NCBI GenBank assembly: GCA_028023455.1
Contig: JAQFVV010006646.1
Location: 27,501 to 91,500 of the forward strand
DNA length: 64,000 nucleotides
Origin: Epiperipatus broadwayi
Lineage: Eukaryota; Onychophora; Udeonychophora; Euonychophora; Peripatidae
Direction: 5' to 3'
In this document: positions 51,721 to 64,000 of the stretch, one piece after another
How positions within the stretch are numbered: the stretch's first letter is position 1
Layout of the letters: the number at the start of each line of letters is the position of its first letter
Position numbers and translations under genes: made by a program
Notes under the pieces: generated by a model
Database searches by the model: none
The model's input: the letters and a program-made list of their open reading frames with translations, nothing else
Told to the model about the DNA's origin: nothing

Positions 51721-54700
51721 AAAAATATTTATCATTTATGCAAACATTCATTCTGCCTTATCAGGCACTGAGAAGAAAGACCATGGTGTTTCTTGATCTT
51801 AAACTCAGAGGTAAAAAGCCAAAAAACTCACCACGCTGGCTAATGTGTGTTGGTGAGCAGCCCATCCATGTTCATATACTATATAAATAAACACATAGTA
51901 ATAACAGCTGCAATGACAAGAACGTATGGAGTGGACATTAGGAATTTTCCCTGCTCGGTTCCTTTAAGGCCTTCAAGAGGAATCAAAGGGTCTCCTTTCA
52001 GTTTTATAATACGTTAGTAATAAGATATATATTCTAACCTAATAAAAATAATTTCCTCTGTTTATTCTCTGCTTATTATTTATTAGTCTAGTTTGCACTT
52101 AGACACCAATCATACTCTGAGCTGTATTAGGTTATTTTGTCTGCACTTGTTGACACCAATTTTTCAGGTTGTTGTTAAGGCAACCAAAATAAATCAACAT
52201 ATCCATTAATTTTCCAATATGATCTAAAATACTTTTCATATAATACAATTGTACACTCAATTCTCTTAAGCTATGCCACGATTGTAATAACAACAATAAT
52301 TGATCATTTATTAATTTAAAGAATAATTATAATAATATTAATCTCAGGGTTCTTTGTTTCATGTAAAGAAATGCTCGGCAGTATTGTGTTGTCGCATATG
52401 ACTGGCATTCTGGTCGGCTATAGGAAACATTTATTTTACTTAAATTCAATGTGTCTTCATCTCTCATATCAACTGCTATATTATTTAAAGAGATGATAAT
52501 TCTATTCAATAATGACGTATAATTTTGAATAACACAGTTTTTTTTTTCCAGAATCTCAGTCAGAATAATAAAAAGACAAGGGTGCTTTTTGTGTCCTTCC
52601 ATCATCCATGAAACACAATAATATAATTAAGATTTATTACTTAGACAATTTAACTAAATGAGAATGGAATAATGTGCAACCAAAGTTAATGGTTTGGGAA
52701 TAAATTCATTTTTACACACACAAAAAAAAATGTTTAGTCTGAAGTTTGCAACTCCATAATTAATTATCATTAAACTAAAATATAATGACATATTCCGATC
52801 TGCTTAACTTTATTTATCTGGTATATTAAGTTTTTAAGAATTTGGAATGATTTCGGACTCAAGAAAAGGTTTTGCAAATATTGTGCAAATACTTATATTT
52901 AGCATATAAAAACAAAAAAAATGAATCTACAACAATTTTAACAAGACTATAATTTATTATTATCACAAAAAAAAAATATATGAACATTTATTCAATAATC
53001 CCATAGTAATACAAAAATATAAAATATAACTGACATTAATCTGTATACTCTTTTGGTTATGGACTAGAGGTTACTACTTCTCCTGTAATCAATCATATGG
53101 ATTGATTAACTAAAAGTACATTTCATTACCAATACATTGTTTATTACATTTTGGTAACATTGTAGAAGCTTTTATTCAAAATTATTGACTAACTATTTTT
53201 GTTTCTTTTTTTTCTTTAAAAATGATTAATCCAATCATATGCAATACGCAAAATATTAAATTTATTTCTAATACATTTACTTTATTTATGGTCTTTAATG
53301 GGATAACCTATTCTAATTATAGGCCAGTTATCAGAAGTCACATTTACCTTCTTACGTTTAACTTAATGCTAACATAAGTTATGATACAAATTTTATTCAT
53401 ACGTATAATTTTAAATATGAGTATTATTTAATTACTAACCAGAATTAAATATTGCATTTGAATATTCCTTCAGTAAATAAGCGTTTTAAATTACGCAATT
53501 TTAACTACTTTCTCCATTGATTTACTTGTCAAATACTAGCAATATTTATCAGCACAATACAGATATTGATCCTAGTTACTAACGCACTATTTATACTAAA
53601 GTGGATCTTGAGGAACTAACACCTCCAATGTAACCTTTATCTTGCCCGATCTTTCAAAATTAAGCACAATAATCAACACCTTCCATGATGGAGCTATCTT
53701 TATTTTCACATGAGGAATATGGAATAACCACGAAGGTCTGTAAGTAATCTACTACATTAAAATATTTTGGTGGTTTCTTGCCTCTTACTTGGGCATACAA
53801 CGAACACACACCAAATACAATCCTCTCCTGGGATTTAAACGAATGAAGCATACTAAATGCTAGATAAATTCTTGATCGTCCTATCTATGAGAATCGATCA
53901 CTTTGGCTATAAACATACCTGAACATTATATTTAAAATCTTCCTCTCATGGAAAACAAAGCTTTTGGGGAGATCATTTTTCATCCCACAAAATAAATACA
54001 TTATAATTATTACCTATGCGAATATTAAGCATATACCAATGCTATATCTGGGCAGGATAAGTAAATACACTGATTATAATAAAGTTATGTTACCGTGTAT
54101 ACTTTGATCAACATCTGAAATCAATGGACATCATAAAATAAAAGTATAATAATTTTAATTTTAATAAAGGAACATTCAAAAATAGTCGGTAGCATACTAT
54201 CTTAAACTAAATAAAGTGGATGTGTTATTTAAGAATAATTAGGAATAAATTCCTCAATTAATACAGTATAAATTCGTTTCAAAACTTTAACAAGAAATAT
54301 TTTGTTATAGCATTTTTTTTTTTTTTAGTTACTTCTGATAATTTTCAATATTTATTTTACCCCTTAAATATCTAAATATTTTTCTTTTACGTATCTAACA
54401 TACAAAAATTTCTACCTACAATTGTATGTAATAATTAAAACATATTTTTTAGATTTTTTTCTTTCCTGTTAAATATCAACTTAACCTATAATAATTATAT
54501 TAAAACATACCTCTGTCATTACAAGGCTATTAAATATCACTTGACCATACAGACTTTAACCTATGTGATATAACAAAAAAAATACATATCATTTATAACT
54601 TAGTTTTAAACAATCATTAATTAACAAGTGCATACTCTCTCATTAGAAAATGTTTTTCTGTTGAACAATTGAAGAGCTTTATCCAGTCGTATTTCACGAA

Positions 54701-56321
54701 GCAAGTTTAAAAACAATAAACGCATCGTATTATTTCCTTTAAATAAAAGTTTTCTCTTATTTTGTGCGTTTAATAAATTAGGTAAAGAAAAATATAGCAG
54801 AATTGAAGATTAATTCTTACTTGAATTAAACTGCTACAATTTTGGGATCCATAGAAAATAAAATATACATATTATAACATAACGAACAGTTGACGATAGA
54901 CGATAAACATACACAATTCTTTTCTTTTTTTTTTATTATTGACGATACGTACAATTCATATTAGCTAGCTTACTTATGGACGGAAATGCGCAATTTTTCC
55001 GAGAGATTATTCTGATAATAACTGCAGCTGATTTACATGTATAGGAAGTTTTAATAAATCCAACTGATGTGTAATATAATATATCATTTATTTTTATCAT
55101 TAAGTCACTAAGATATTTGGTTTTGTTCATACTTTAGGAATTATAATTTTTTTAAAGGTAACTTCTCCGTAAGAATGCCCCTATATAACTCTTCCTATAT
55201 TTACTCTGAGAAAGTTTATATTTTTTTTTCCAAAAAAAATATACATGTGCATAATTTAATCTTATTTATCATTATTATTATTTCCAGACAATTCTTGGTG
55301 AATAAAACATATTTTAACGTATGTAACTATATTACTTGTAAAGGCAGACAATATTTAGAAAGAGCGCGGAAATGTTTCTAGTTGATTTTCCTTGGTTTCA
55401 AAATATTTCTTTCAATTATTTTTTTTTTTTATACCAAGAAAATATCAATAAATGACATAAAGTTAATAAATAATTAATTTTTTCTTGGAAATCGCTTCCT
55501 TTCCTTAATTTAGATATAATATAATTTTTCGTGAAACCTTTAGTTACATCTGTCATTTTTGAACTTTAGTGCGAGATGATAAAATTTTAAGTATAAAAGG
55601 TTTTTAAATAGGTAGATGGCAAAGAACATCAGGACATCTTATCAAAAAAATTTAGCCACGCATTATATTATTAAAATTTTCCTTTGATTACATTTATTTC
55701 TGCAAAATAAAATGAAAAATTGAGTTACCAAATTTCAGCACTGTTCCTTCCTTGAAAACTAAAAGCAGACTATATTTTTCTCAAAGTCAAAATGATCTTG
55801 ACTTTAGCGACCTCTTCCAGAAAAATAATCATTTGATTATAACATAAACAAAAGAAAGGAAAAAACCTATTACAATCATATAGTTTTAGTATTATTTAAA
55901 TAGATTACAAAGTGATTTGACAATAAAAAAAAATAATAAATACATTTAATTAATGATAATTATCAGTAATTTATAACTCATTTTCTACAAATGGAATTAC
56001 CAGAAGTTATTGTTCTCTATGATAAGACATTCATCTCTTCTCCCCTCTACCCATCCAAAATCAATTACTGTTTAGCTTTTATACCATATTAATTTGCTCT
56101 AATTATTAATATCTCAATTAAATTATTCATGTTCTCTCTTTAAAAATGACATTGAGTTATCAAATCTATTAGTTATTCACCCAAAACATGCCAAAGTGAG
56201 TGAATAGCATACTTTATTAGTCAATTATTACTATTGTTATTTTATCTTTTTATTTCTTTAAAGAATAGCATTGTTTTCCTGCAGAAATAATGCCAAGTAA
56301 ACCAAGTGTCAATAACACTAG
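51721..56321. other. Long AT-rich stretch, no gene supported
   Basis: 51721-52000 is possibly the 5' UTR of the RTE LINE, since composition stays similar until about 51990. Beyond that I see only short chance frames; the least random (53660-53851, minus) has no recognisable domain. No element ends were found. Confidence 0.5.
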
Positions 56322-58460
56322 GTTACAATATATATATATTATAACGATCGAAATGAAAGTGAAGATCAAATCTAACCGCAACAACAATATCTGCAACTAC
56401 CAGGGTGCCATCTAGGCATTTGAGTCTAGAAAAATTTATAGAGTAGGCAGATACGCGCTGTTAAGATTCCACTTTATCTAAATATTCCGATCGTTAGCCC
56501 ATGTCACTAGCTCAGCGGAGACGCAGAGATAAAAATCTATATCTTAATTTATATCTTAAATATCAATAAATAAAAGCCACTGCCAGAAATTAACACATAA
56601 AAATATTTATTTACGCACATATAAAATAACATTTAAATTTTGAGGAATAAATTCAACATTTTAGATTTTTCTATTAATATTTTAATTTTACATTTAACTA
56701 AGTTTCAATGAGTTTAATATTTTATTTAGATAGTCAAGTATGAATAGACTACATATATCTGCATTTGAAAAGAAAATATTCTTCCCTGATTTAACCTTAG
56801 GCAACAAATTTCGCAACCAAACTGGCGCCAATCAATCTGATACATTCATGTATTCAATGTAGCATGATACGACAACACAAAATACTATACTGTACGGAAT
56901 GTACATCTGAACAGTAAGTAGAAATAGAGAAGACATTGACTCTCCACCAACAGGAATGTTACATCTGTTGGCAAGTAGAACAATAAACAAAAAACTCCAT
57001 AGGAATGGACTGCGGTCTTCTGCTGACTTACCAACCCATCCATAGGCAAACAGAAGGTGTGTGGCATATATATGCAATCCTGCCTGAAGCGGATCTCATA
57101 CTACATCTACTAATTACACAAATATATCCAATTCATTGAGCCAATTCAACCACGAAACGAATAACCTAAGATTACCCTCCCTTAATATAACTTTACGAAA
57201 CTATATAGCCATTCACGCCCAACTTAAATTTAACATTTAGATACGTTCGCACAAATGCATTTTATAAAATTTGTTTGAAAATGTTGAGTACAGATCAGCT
57301 GCACAGATTCCATGGTCAAAAACATTCCAAATTAAACACAACTGATCAAAATACAAAGTCATCGATAAACGTCACTTGCATAGGGAATATACAAATCCCA
57401 TTAGCATTCATCGTAAGATGCTTGCAGTGATATTGTTGACCCATATATTCTAATCGAATGTGAAAACCACAACATAATCAACCGCTAACGAATCTATGCA
57501 ACATCTATACCCAACATAAATGTAATGCATTTAATAATTTCTACAATAAATATTACTACAAATAAAAATAATAAAATGGAAATGATTTTAGCAAAACTTA
57601 ACTATATAAATTTAAACAATCAATTATTAATTTGAAAATCAAATAAGAGTTCATTTTAAAATTTAAATTAGCTGAATCTTTAAAAAAAATCAATGATGAA
57701 AGTTCTTAATTACTTTTTTTGGTTGTTGTTAATTTGTAAAGTTCATAGCTCACGGTAGAAGAGTCCAGGTTTCTACTTTTAATTCCCGCGATGCCTCCAT
57801 TGGAAGATAATGTTCTGGAGATGGCAATAGCTGGTTCAAGGTATCACAGTCTTTTCATTTTTCCTTTTTAAATAGAGAGTGTGGTATGTGCGTCCTACCA
57901 CAACTCTCAAACACACAATGCTGGAACTGTCAGAAAAAACTGTATTTCCCTTTTTATATTAATCCACATGGATTCAATCAACAAAATGTCACTAATCCAT
58001 CACTTTCGTTAGGGTCCGAGCCAAGGCTTAGTGCTTCCATTGGTCAAGCTAAAATCTCTTTATTCTCTTATCTAATTTACTCTCTGACTTTTTAATTAGA
58101 CAGATTTTGGATAATTAATAAACAATCATTTCCATTTACAGATTACAGGAATTAATTAATACCTGTTTTTATTTTTCCTTATGTTATTTCTTTTTTAAAC
58201 GATTTTTATATTTAAATCTTTTTTTATAAAAAAAATACATTCAAATACCTTTTTTTTATTTATTAAAAATTTTTTTTTTAAAGTTTAGCATCTGTGTGAA
58301 TATATACATTTAACAAACATTTTAATTTTAGCATTTAGTTTTTTTTTCTTTTTAATACACATATTTTTATATGCAAACTTAAAAGTTTTTATTTCAATTT
58401 AATATAACGACATATTTATATATCGTTACAATATATATATATATATATATATTAATAATG
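56322..58460. mobile_element. Possible element bounded by (TA)n and TAACGAT ends
   Basis: Left: GGTTACAA, (TA)n, then TTATAACGATCG at 56339-56350. Right: ATATCGTTACAA and (TA)n at 58421-58455. The right end complemented reads TTGTAACGAT, so both inner ends are TTRTAACGAT facing a TA array. The interior (about 2.1 kb) has GC-richer patches at 56340-56530, 56820-57110 and 57740-58080, but no recognised protein. Elements lodged in (TA)n are known elsewhere (Micron of rice). Here the short match makes this a hypothesis. Confidence 0.4.
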
Positions 58461-59771
58461 CATTAAGTATAGGAATATGTATTTGTCTAATTATCGCAGC
58501 AGGGTTGATTATACCTGCCCTGTATATATTTTTTATTTCACTCCATGAGAGAAAAGATGGATAGAATCTGAGCATTAATTAATGCTCATTTGTATTAATA
58601 ATCCTAAAAAGAAAAGATATCTATGGTTTGAATTCTAGTCTTTTTGTGGTGAGACAAGGCCCACACATGTATTTATACCCATAGAGAGGTATAGAATCAG
58701 CCATATACTATTATACAGCTGTCATGTTGTTTTTTATAAAGTTTCGCATCTTAGTGTTAAATTTCTCATGATAATATGGAGATAGTTTTTTCCACTGTGC
58801 ATGGTGCAGTGTAACAGGTCAATATCATATAGGAAGTATGGAAACAATGTTAAAGCTAGGAACACAAATCTAGCATAGTGTTTTCTTAATTGAAATAGTG
58901 TTTATGATGTTGGAAGATCATCATGTGTATAGACAGACCAAACTAGAATTATTTGTAATTGTGAATTTAGATGTACAAGTAAGAGAGGCACATGGGCAGA
59001 ATGGATTCATCTTCATCAAATAATGATGTGACAGTAAAATTGTAAGATCAGTTACGTTTTCAAAGGTTGAGCTGTGGACATAGGTAATGCTTAATGAGAT
59101 CTAGGTGTCTTTGACTTTTGAATGTTTAATCATATTCATTTAATGCACTAAACTTAGTCATTTCAAAGTGAAATAAGTTAGTGATTGCACAGAGTGTGAT
59201 AATTGCCGTTATCATATTCTGATAAAAGATAGGGCTTTGGGATAATGCAATACTTTATAATGTTGGAATTGTAAATTTAAACTTTGTGCATATCCTAGAG
59301 TTCTAAATATACTACTATTATGTAATTTAAGTGCTAGTGCAGCTTAAATAGGTTTTAGTATCTTATTTTTAAAAATATGCCAAAGAGCAACAAATGATAT
59401 TTTGAACATTATTTTCTACTTGGTTGTATCATTTCCTAAATATATGGTCAAGGGGATAATAAGTATTTGTCCATCCATAAATTATTTCAATAGATTAATT
59501 TTATTTCATGCCATATCTGTAAATTAAAATTTTGTACATAGTGTAATTTATGTAGTTGCATGTAGTCTTATTGCTAATTATCACATCTATATGCTATCAT
59601 TGTTATTGCTATCAACCTACAGAAGATTATAAATTGAAATCATCCTCAACCAATATAGTCCTAGCAACTATATTATGCTATATCAAAATAATTTTCGTAA
59701 GTCTTATAATTTATTGGTACATCTAATGCATTATCACATAATAATCAAAATGTTGATAACTTGTAGTACAG
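58461..59771. other. AT-rich intergenic or intronic sequence
   Basis: No feature that I can support. Confidence 0.5.
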
Positions 59772-59896
59772 ATTGTTTTAAACAATATCTTAAAAAATAA
59801 ACATAGTTTTGATTTAATTGATTTAGTTAAATCCGCAGAGCTATCATTCATTGATCTTGATCACATTGCTTATAATTATTTAAGAAAAGGAATTTG
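59772..59896 (+). CDS. Candidate internal exon, unknown gene
   Basis: A 125-nt segment preceded by TTGTAGTACAG (possible acceptor) and followed exactly by GTAAGT (consensus donor). It is open in one frame throughout; the inner part reads SFDLIDLVKSAELSFIDLDH and then IAYNYLRKGI. Its phase would be 0 at the start and 2 at the end. I recognise no family. A weak polypyrimidine tract before the acceptor counts against it. No neighbouring exon was found, so this is a candidate only. Confidence 0.28.
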
Positions 59897-61080
59897 GTAA
59901 GTTATTGTTTTTTTTTAATTATTCAAAAAGTCATTTCCATTCATAAATTTTAAAGTTTATATTAATTATAAAGTTTATGAGTAACTGCTAAATATAGTTC
60001 TTAATTTGAGTTTATATTGAGAGCTTGTTTGTGCATTATGTTTGGGTAGTGGTAAAATCCCTCTTACTGACCCAAACATATGTTGTATAACAATTTATAG
60101 TGTTTGAACCCTGAGAAGAATTAATTGTTAAGTCTTAAGATTGAATTTAAATTTGTAGTAAATTTTATCACTAGTCAGTTATTATAGTTGGACTTGGAAA
60201 TAGATTATTTTCACTGTTTTATGAAAGTTAACCAAACCTTAAGGTAAATTAGTTATTTTGGACTCAAATGTATAATTTGTTTTAACTTCAGGATAAATAT
60301 TCTGGTTGTGTCAAGCTTGAAATCCCTATTTTTATTTAGCTTATCTTTTTACCATTTCATACCATATTAGGTCATAATTTAAGATTTCAATCTCCATCAT
60401 TAACATTATTCTTCAATTTCATCTTGATTGTACTTGTACTTATTTATTCTCATCTAACATTAATTCATTATCATAATTGATTAATCATACATTAACTTTT
60501 ATTCTTTTATCATCTCAACCATTCATTAACTCTTATTCTATCATTATCTCAGTCACTCCTTATTCTCTTACATCTTTCTCTTCATTCTTAGACTCATTTC
60601 ATTCCACTATTTAATTATCACCTTTTTCTATCATCCATTTAGTCATCTGCATCATAATTTACTTATCATTTAATTTATAAGTTTAATTTCACAATCATTC
60701 CAGACACATAATTATTAGTTATTTATTAGTTTGCTGAATATCAAATTTAACTTATCTCATTTTGTTTGTGTGGATTTCAGGGCTGGTTTGACCAGAAGTT
60801 TTTAACTTTATTACTCGACTTGTGATCTTCTTTAGATAGACAGTTTCATGCTAGTTTTATTTAATCCAGGAATCATTTCGTTAGTTTTGCATTTTTGTTT
60901 TTTCATGCTTATATTCTTGAGTGTGTGAGTATGTTAGGTTCCATAAGAGAATTTAATCACTAAAATTTGTGGTATGATTCACTGATAACCAGCTAGATCA
61001 GGAAGCTAGGGTACAGTAGTGATTATGGTGCCTAAAACGTGATATGATTCATTTATAGTACAGCGGTTTTTGGGTGAAGG
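59897..61080. other. AT-rich sequence with a pyrimidine-rich stretch
   Basis: 60360-60720 is rich in CATT/TCATT-like words on the plus strand, possibly an old degenerate repeat. No frames of note. Confidence 0.4.
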
Positions 61081-61085
61081 TTACA

Positions 61086-61127
<42 letters not shown>

Positions 61128-61128
61128 A
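61081..61128. repeat. (TA)n(TG)n microsatellite
   Basis: TA units pass into TG units. It is preceded by GGTTACAA, the same octamer that precedes the (TA)n at 56322. Confidence 0.95.
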
Positions 61129-62363
61129 AAGAGATAGTTGTTTAATTTTTTTTCTTTTAAAAAAAAAGAAAGAGATATAATTTATTGTTTCAGAATAGTT
61201 TTAAAAAATATGTTATTAAAAAAATTGAGAAATACAGTTATATGCAAATATATAGTTTTTTATTAATTGTTTCTAATGTAAATTTTTTTGTGATCATACA
61301 TTACTTTAATGAGGGTAATGAAAGAACTTTGCTGTATATACCTCTAGGCAATTCTTTGTTATTTCAGAGACTACTTAAGCCACTTAAAATTCCAAGAAAA
61401 CTCTAAGTTAATGTACAGTGGACAAAAATAGCAGAAAAAAAAATTAAAAGCATTACAGAGAAAGTGAAATCAAAATGCTGATAAACTGTTTTAGAGAAAT
61501 CAAAAAAGAAAAGAGAAATGAATTGAATTAAAACATCAGAGCAGGAAAGAACAGGAGACATTTTTGAAAAAGTGATATTAATATATTTATTTATTTTTGC
61601 TGATATATTAATTCAGATGGCTATGCTTTCATGGTTATAAAGGTTGTTAAAATTACTTGAATTAACTGATTTGCAGAAGAAATGTGTTTTGAATCAACTT
61701 ATCAAATGTTGACATTCATAATATTGGGGTAAAGCCAGACATGTGAAGGGCCATCACTGCCCACTACAAGTACAGAGCTGCCTTTACCTTCCACCTGTCA
61801 GTACAAGTAACCTATGAATCTCACTGAGATGATACACAAAATAACAGAGTTAAAGGAAAAGGTTTGAACCTAATATGAAAAACAAGTTTCCATTGAAAAA
61901 TTTACTAATTGATGTCATCATTATTTTTTTTATTTCACTTCCAATTAATATTACAAAATGGACACTTGTACTGAACTTTGCCAATAGCAGATATTTTTCT
62001 TCAATAAAATAAACCCTTGATTTCTTATGGATCATGAACTCAGAACTACCTAAACTTATATAAATAAATTTATCATTATGACAACCTGGTTTCCACAAGG
62101 TAATATGATTTTATTTATATTATATAAACTTAAAATTGCCTATTGTTACCCTCTGAATGATTATTTACAGTTAAATTAGTAATTTGATTTGTAGCATATA
62201 ACTGTATATATTTTTATTTCACTCCATATTTATATGTGATTTATTAAAAAAAATTGTTCTTGTTGTTTTGTAATATTGTAATATGAGAATTATATCTTTT
62301 TTCTTTGTTTTATGAATATATGTTTTTAATAAATTAATTCAAATAAAATAAAAATAAAATGAC
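61129..62363. other. AT-rich sequence; one GC-richer patch
   Basis: 61725-61830 is less AT-rich and has a short inverted repeat (GGTAAAGCCAG / CTGCCTTTACC). It may be a SINE or other small repeat. No gene seen. Confidence 0.4.
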
Positions 62364-63307
62364 ACCTGAGTCTCATTTTATGTGGATTTTTTTAATGTGA
62401 TTTTGAAGTTATGTGATTCATGTTTCTTTTTAATATCTTTCATATTTCACTATATTTATTAGATATCAAAAAATTTAAATTATCAATAACTTATTTTGAT
62501 TTGAAATACTTTTCTCTCAAAAATATAACATTATATTAGCAGCTAACATGAATATAACCTGAAGCTCTATTTAGAATTTTAGCTTCTATGTAAATAACCT
62601 ACTTATACTAATGAATAAATAATAATTATGTATAAAAATATCACAATAAATATTCAAAAATTTTAAACTTTTAAAATATATTTTGTTAGATATAACAGAA
62701 ATAAATATCCCTTCGATTTTTAAAATAAATAATGAACATTTTATTGATTTTGTAAACTGAAAATAATCTTTCTAATGATAATGTAAAATCTTTTTGTTTT
62801 GATTGCAATCTCATTTTTCAATCTAAAACAATATATGAATATTTAAAATATATTTCAGTATTAAAAATGAGTTGTCAACAGAAAACCATTAACCCAGTAC
62901 AAGACTGAAAGTGGCACTAGTTGTACTTCCATTTGTGAAATGGAATGGAGCAGAATATGGAAAAACTTAGAGTGGAGAATGGAAAATGAAGTGGCTAACA
63001 GGTTTCTTTGGGCATAATTGCTGAGAGATTCTTGACTTACTATAGTTAATAAAAAAAAAAGTAAAAAAAGTTTGTCTTGTATCTTTTTTTTCCAAATATT
63101 TCATATTTTTTATTAGTCATACTTTATTCCTTATTTTTTAATGGGAATTTTAAAGTAATTTTTCCTTGTTGCTTTGCTTTTATGCCATTTCTGAAAATTA
63201 CAAAACCTATCCCCCATATTTCAAGATAAGTTAAGTATATTTTTGTTACATTTTATTTCATGCAGGTTTCTGTGGAACCTATCTACCACATAAAATGAGA
63301 CCCAGGT
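62364..63307. mobile_element. Terminal-inverted-repeat DNA element, non-autonomous
   Basis: 62364-62385 (starts ACCTGAGTCTCATTTTATG) and the complement of 63286-63307 (starts ACCTGGGTCTCATTTTATG) match over 22 bp with one difference. The spacing of 944 bp, including a LINE fragment of about 130 bp, fits a small non-autonomous DNA transposon. No clear target duplication is seen and there is no coding capacity, so the superfamily is unknown. Confidence 0.6.
62930..63060 (+). mobile_element. 5'-truncated copy of the (CATCA)n-tailed LINE
   Basis: Matches 20903-21035: GGAATGGAGCAGAATATGG (end of ORF), GAAGTGGCTAACAGG, GGGCATAATTGCTGAG and ATTCTTGACTT occur in the same order and spacing. It includes the last codons of the RT frame, so it is a truncated LINE and not a SINE that borrowed the tail. 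Here the end is A-rich (about 63049-63060) in place of CATCA units. Confidence 0.85.
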
Positions 63308-64000
63308 ATATATACTTACCTTGAAACTGAAGTTACCTATAGATTTATCAATTATGTTTGCTTATTTCTTTCCCTGTCAAAATATATTGCAAAACTAGTT
63401 AAATACATTTGATATGAATAGGCATGTAAGTATTATATAGGTTTTTAAACTCACACCTTAAGTTTAAGAAATAAATGTGATCGAATAATTAATGGAATAA
63501 AGGTTTAAAGATAGGGAATTCAATACAGATAATTGCAAATTATATGCAAGAGGGTTTAAGAGACATAGAAAGACGGAAATAAAGCATTCAAATACATGGA
63601 TTTCTCCACATATCTCTGTTCATCTGATAGGTTTTCTCCCAACCCTGACAGCAAGCTAACTAGGGTCAGGCAACAAATGAGAAATAGTATAAGTAGGATA
63701 ACTGAGAGTTATAGGGGAATTATAATTCTCGCTGTACTGGTGAAATCGGCACTTGAGGTCAGTTCCCATCTGATGCTCATAAATATACTTTTTCTTTAAA
63801 AGTTTGTTTATATATCTTACTAAAGAGATAATGGCCACTGGGAAACCTTTTAACTTAAATCCTTAGATAAGGTCTATACAACAACTTGAAATTTCTTTTA
63901 GATAATTCCAAAAAACAATATAATTGATTTGTATTCAAATTCAATTTGGTAGACAGTGGTCAACGGATGTCTGCAGGTGTTATGGTGACTATACAGCCAT
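63308..64000. other. Unassigned sequence to window end
   Basis: 63560-63780 is less AT-rich and contains short frames on both strands with no recognised domain. Confidence 0.4.

Noticed and set aside
53660-53851. A 63-residue minus-strand ORF as a gene or exon
   Set aside because: No recognisable domain and no clear splice context; length is within chance for a 4.6-kb stretch, so not called.
62930-63060. A SINE sharing a LINE 3' tail
   Set aside because: The match also covers the last codons of the LINE RT frame and has no tRNA-like head, so a 5'-truncated LINE is simpler.

Overview
This window is AT-rich nuclear DNA (roughly 25-30% G+C by eye) from an animal. It holds no prokaryotic operons and no rRNA or tRNA that I can recognise. 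Nearly everything that resembles protein is retrotransposon debris. One open frame (28046-28615, minus) looks like a rhodopsin-type GPCR, which supports a metazoan. Tx1/L1-like, Jockey/CR1-like and RTE-like LINEs, Penelope-like elements and a piggyBac-like DNA transposon occur together with very long (AAT)n and (TA)n arrays. That mix fits an AT-rich invertebrate, but I cannot fix the phylum from the sequence alone.

Layout. 1-27614 is a chain of LINE copies separated by (AAT)n arrays. Plus-strand Tx1/L1-like copies (471-2667, 5236-5543, 5647-10280, 10381-12397, 13687-27386) alternate with minus-strand Jockey/CR1-like copies (1-280, 2910-5091, 12560-13552). Every one of these junctions is a trinucleotide array. 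The Tx1-like copies end in a conserved TTTGAAACAT-type 3' terminus running straight into (AAT)n. The Jockey-like copies have their 3' ends pointing into the same arrays from the other side. The last Tx1-like copy (13687-27386) is split at 17898-26158 by a second Tx1-like family with a poly(A) tail and a 14-bp target duplication. That copy is itself split at 18311-21061 by a third LINE with a (CATCA)n tail and a 10-bp target duplication: a three-level nest. A 0.8-kb foldback element with a 13-bp target duplication sits in the endonuclease region of the 5647-10280 copy.

27615-46370 holds the GPCR-like ORF, a Penelope-like element (GIY-YIG plus RT) between direct repeats (29385-31075), an inverted Tx1-like fragment (31085-32515), a further Jockey-like LINE (32882-35485), a second foldback element (37921-38617), several compound microsatellites, and an inverted pair of Penelope-type GIY-YIG genes (44252-46370). 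One arm of that pair carries a 746-bp piggyBac-like insertion with TTAA duplications.

46371-64000 is mostly non-coding. It contains a fairly well preserved RTE-type LINE on the minus strand (48725-51720), a (TA)n-bounded segment (56322-58460), a possible short exon with good splice signals (59772-59896), and a terminal-inverted-repeat element (62364-63307) holding a 5'-truncated copy of the (CATCA)n-tailed LINE.

The coherent story is one of retrotransposons and microsatellites. Two unrelated LINE lineages appear to use (AAT)n as a landing site, from opposite strands. (TA)n arrays lie inside the coding frames of several elements. Almost all of the elements are mutated by stops and frameshifts, so the window reads as a record of old, repeated insertion rather than an active locus.
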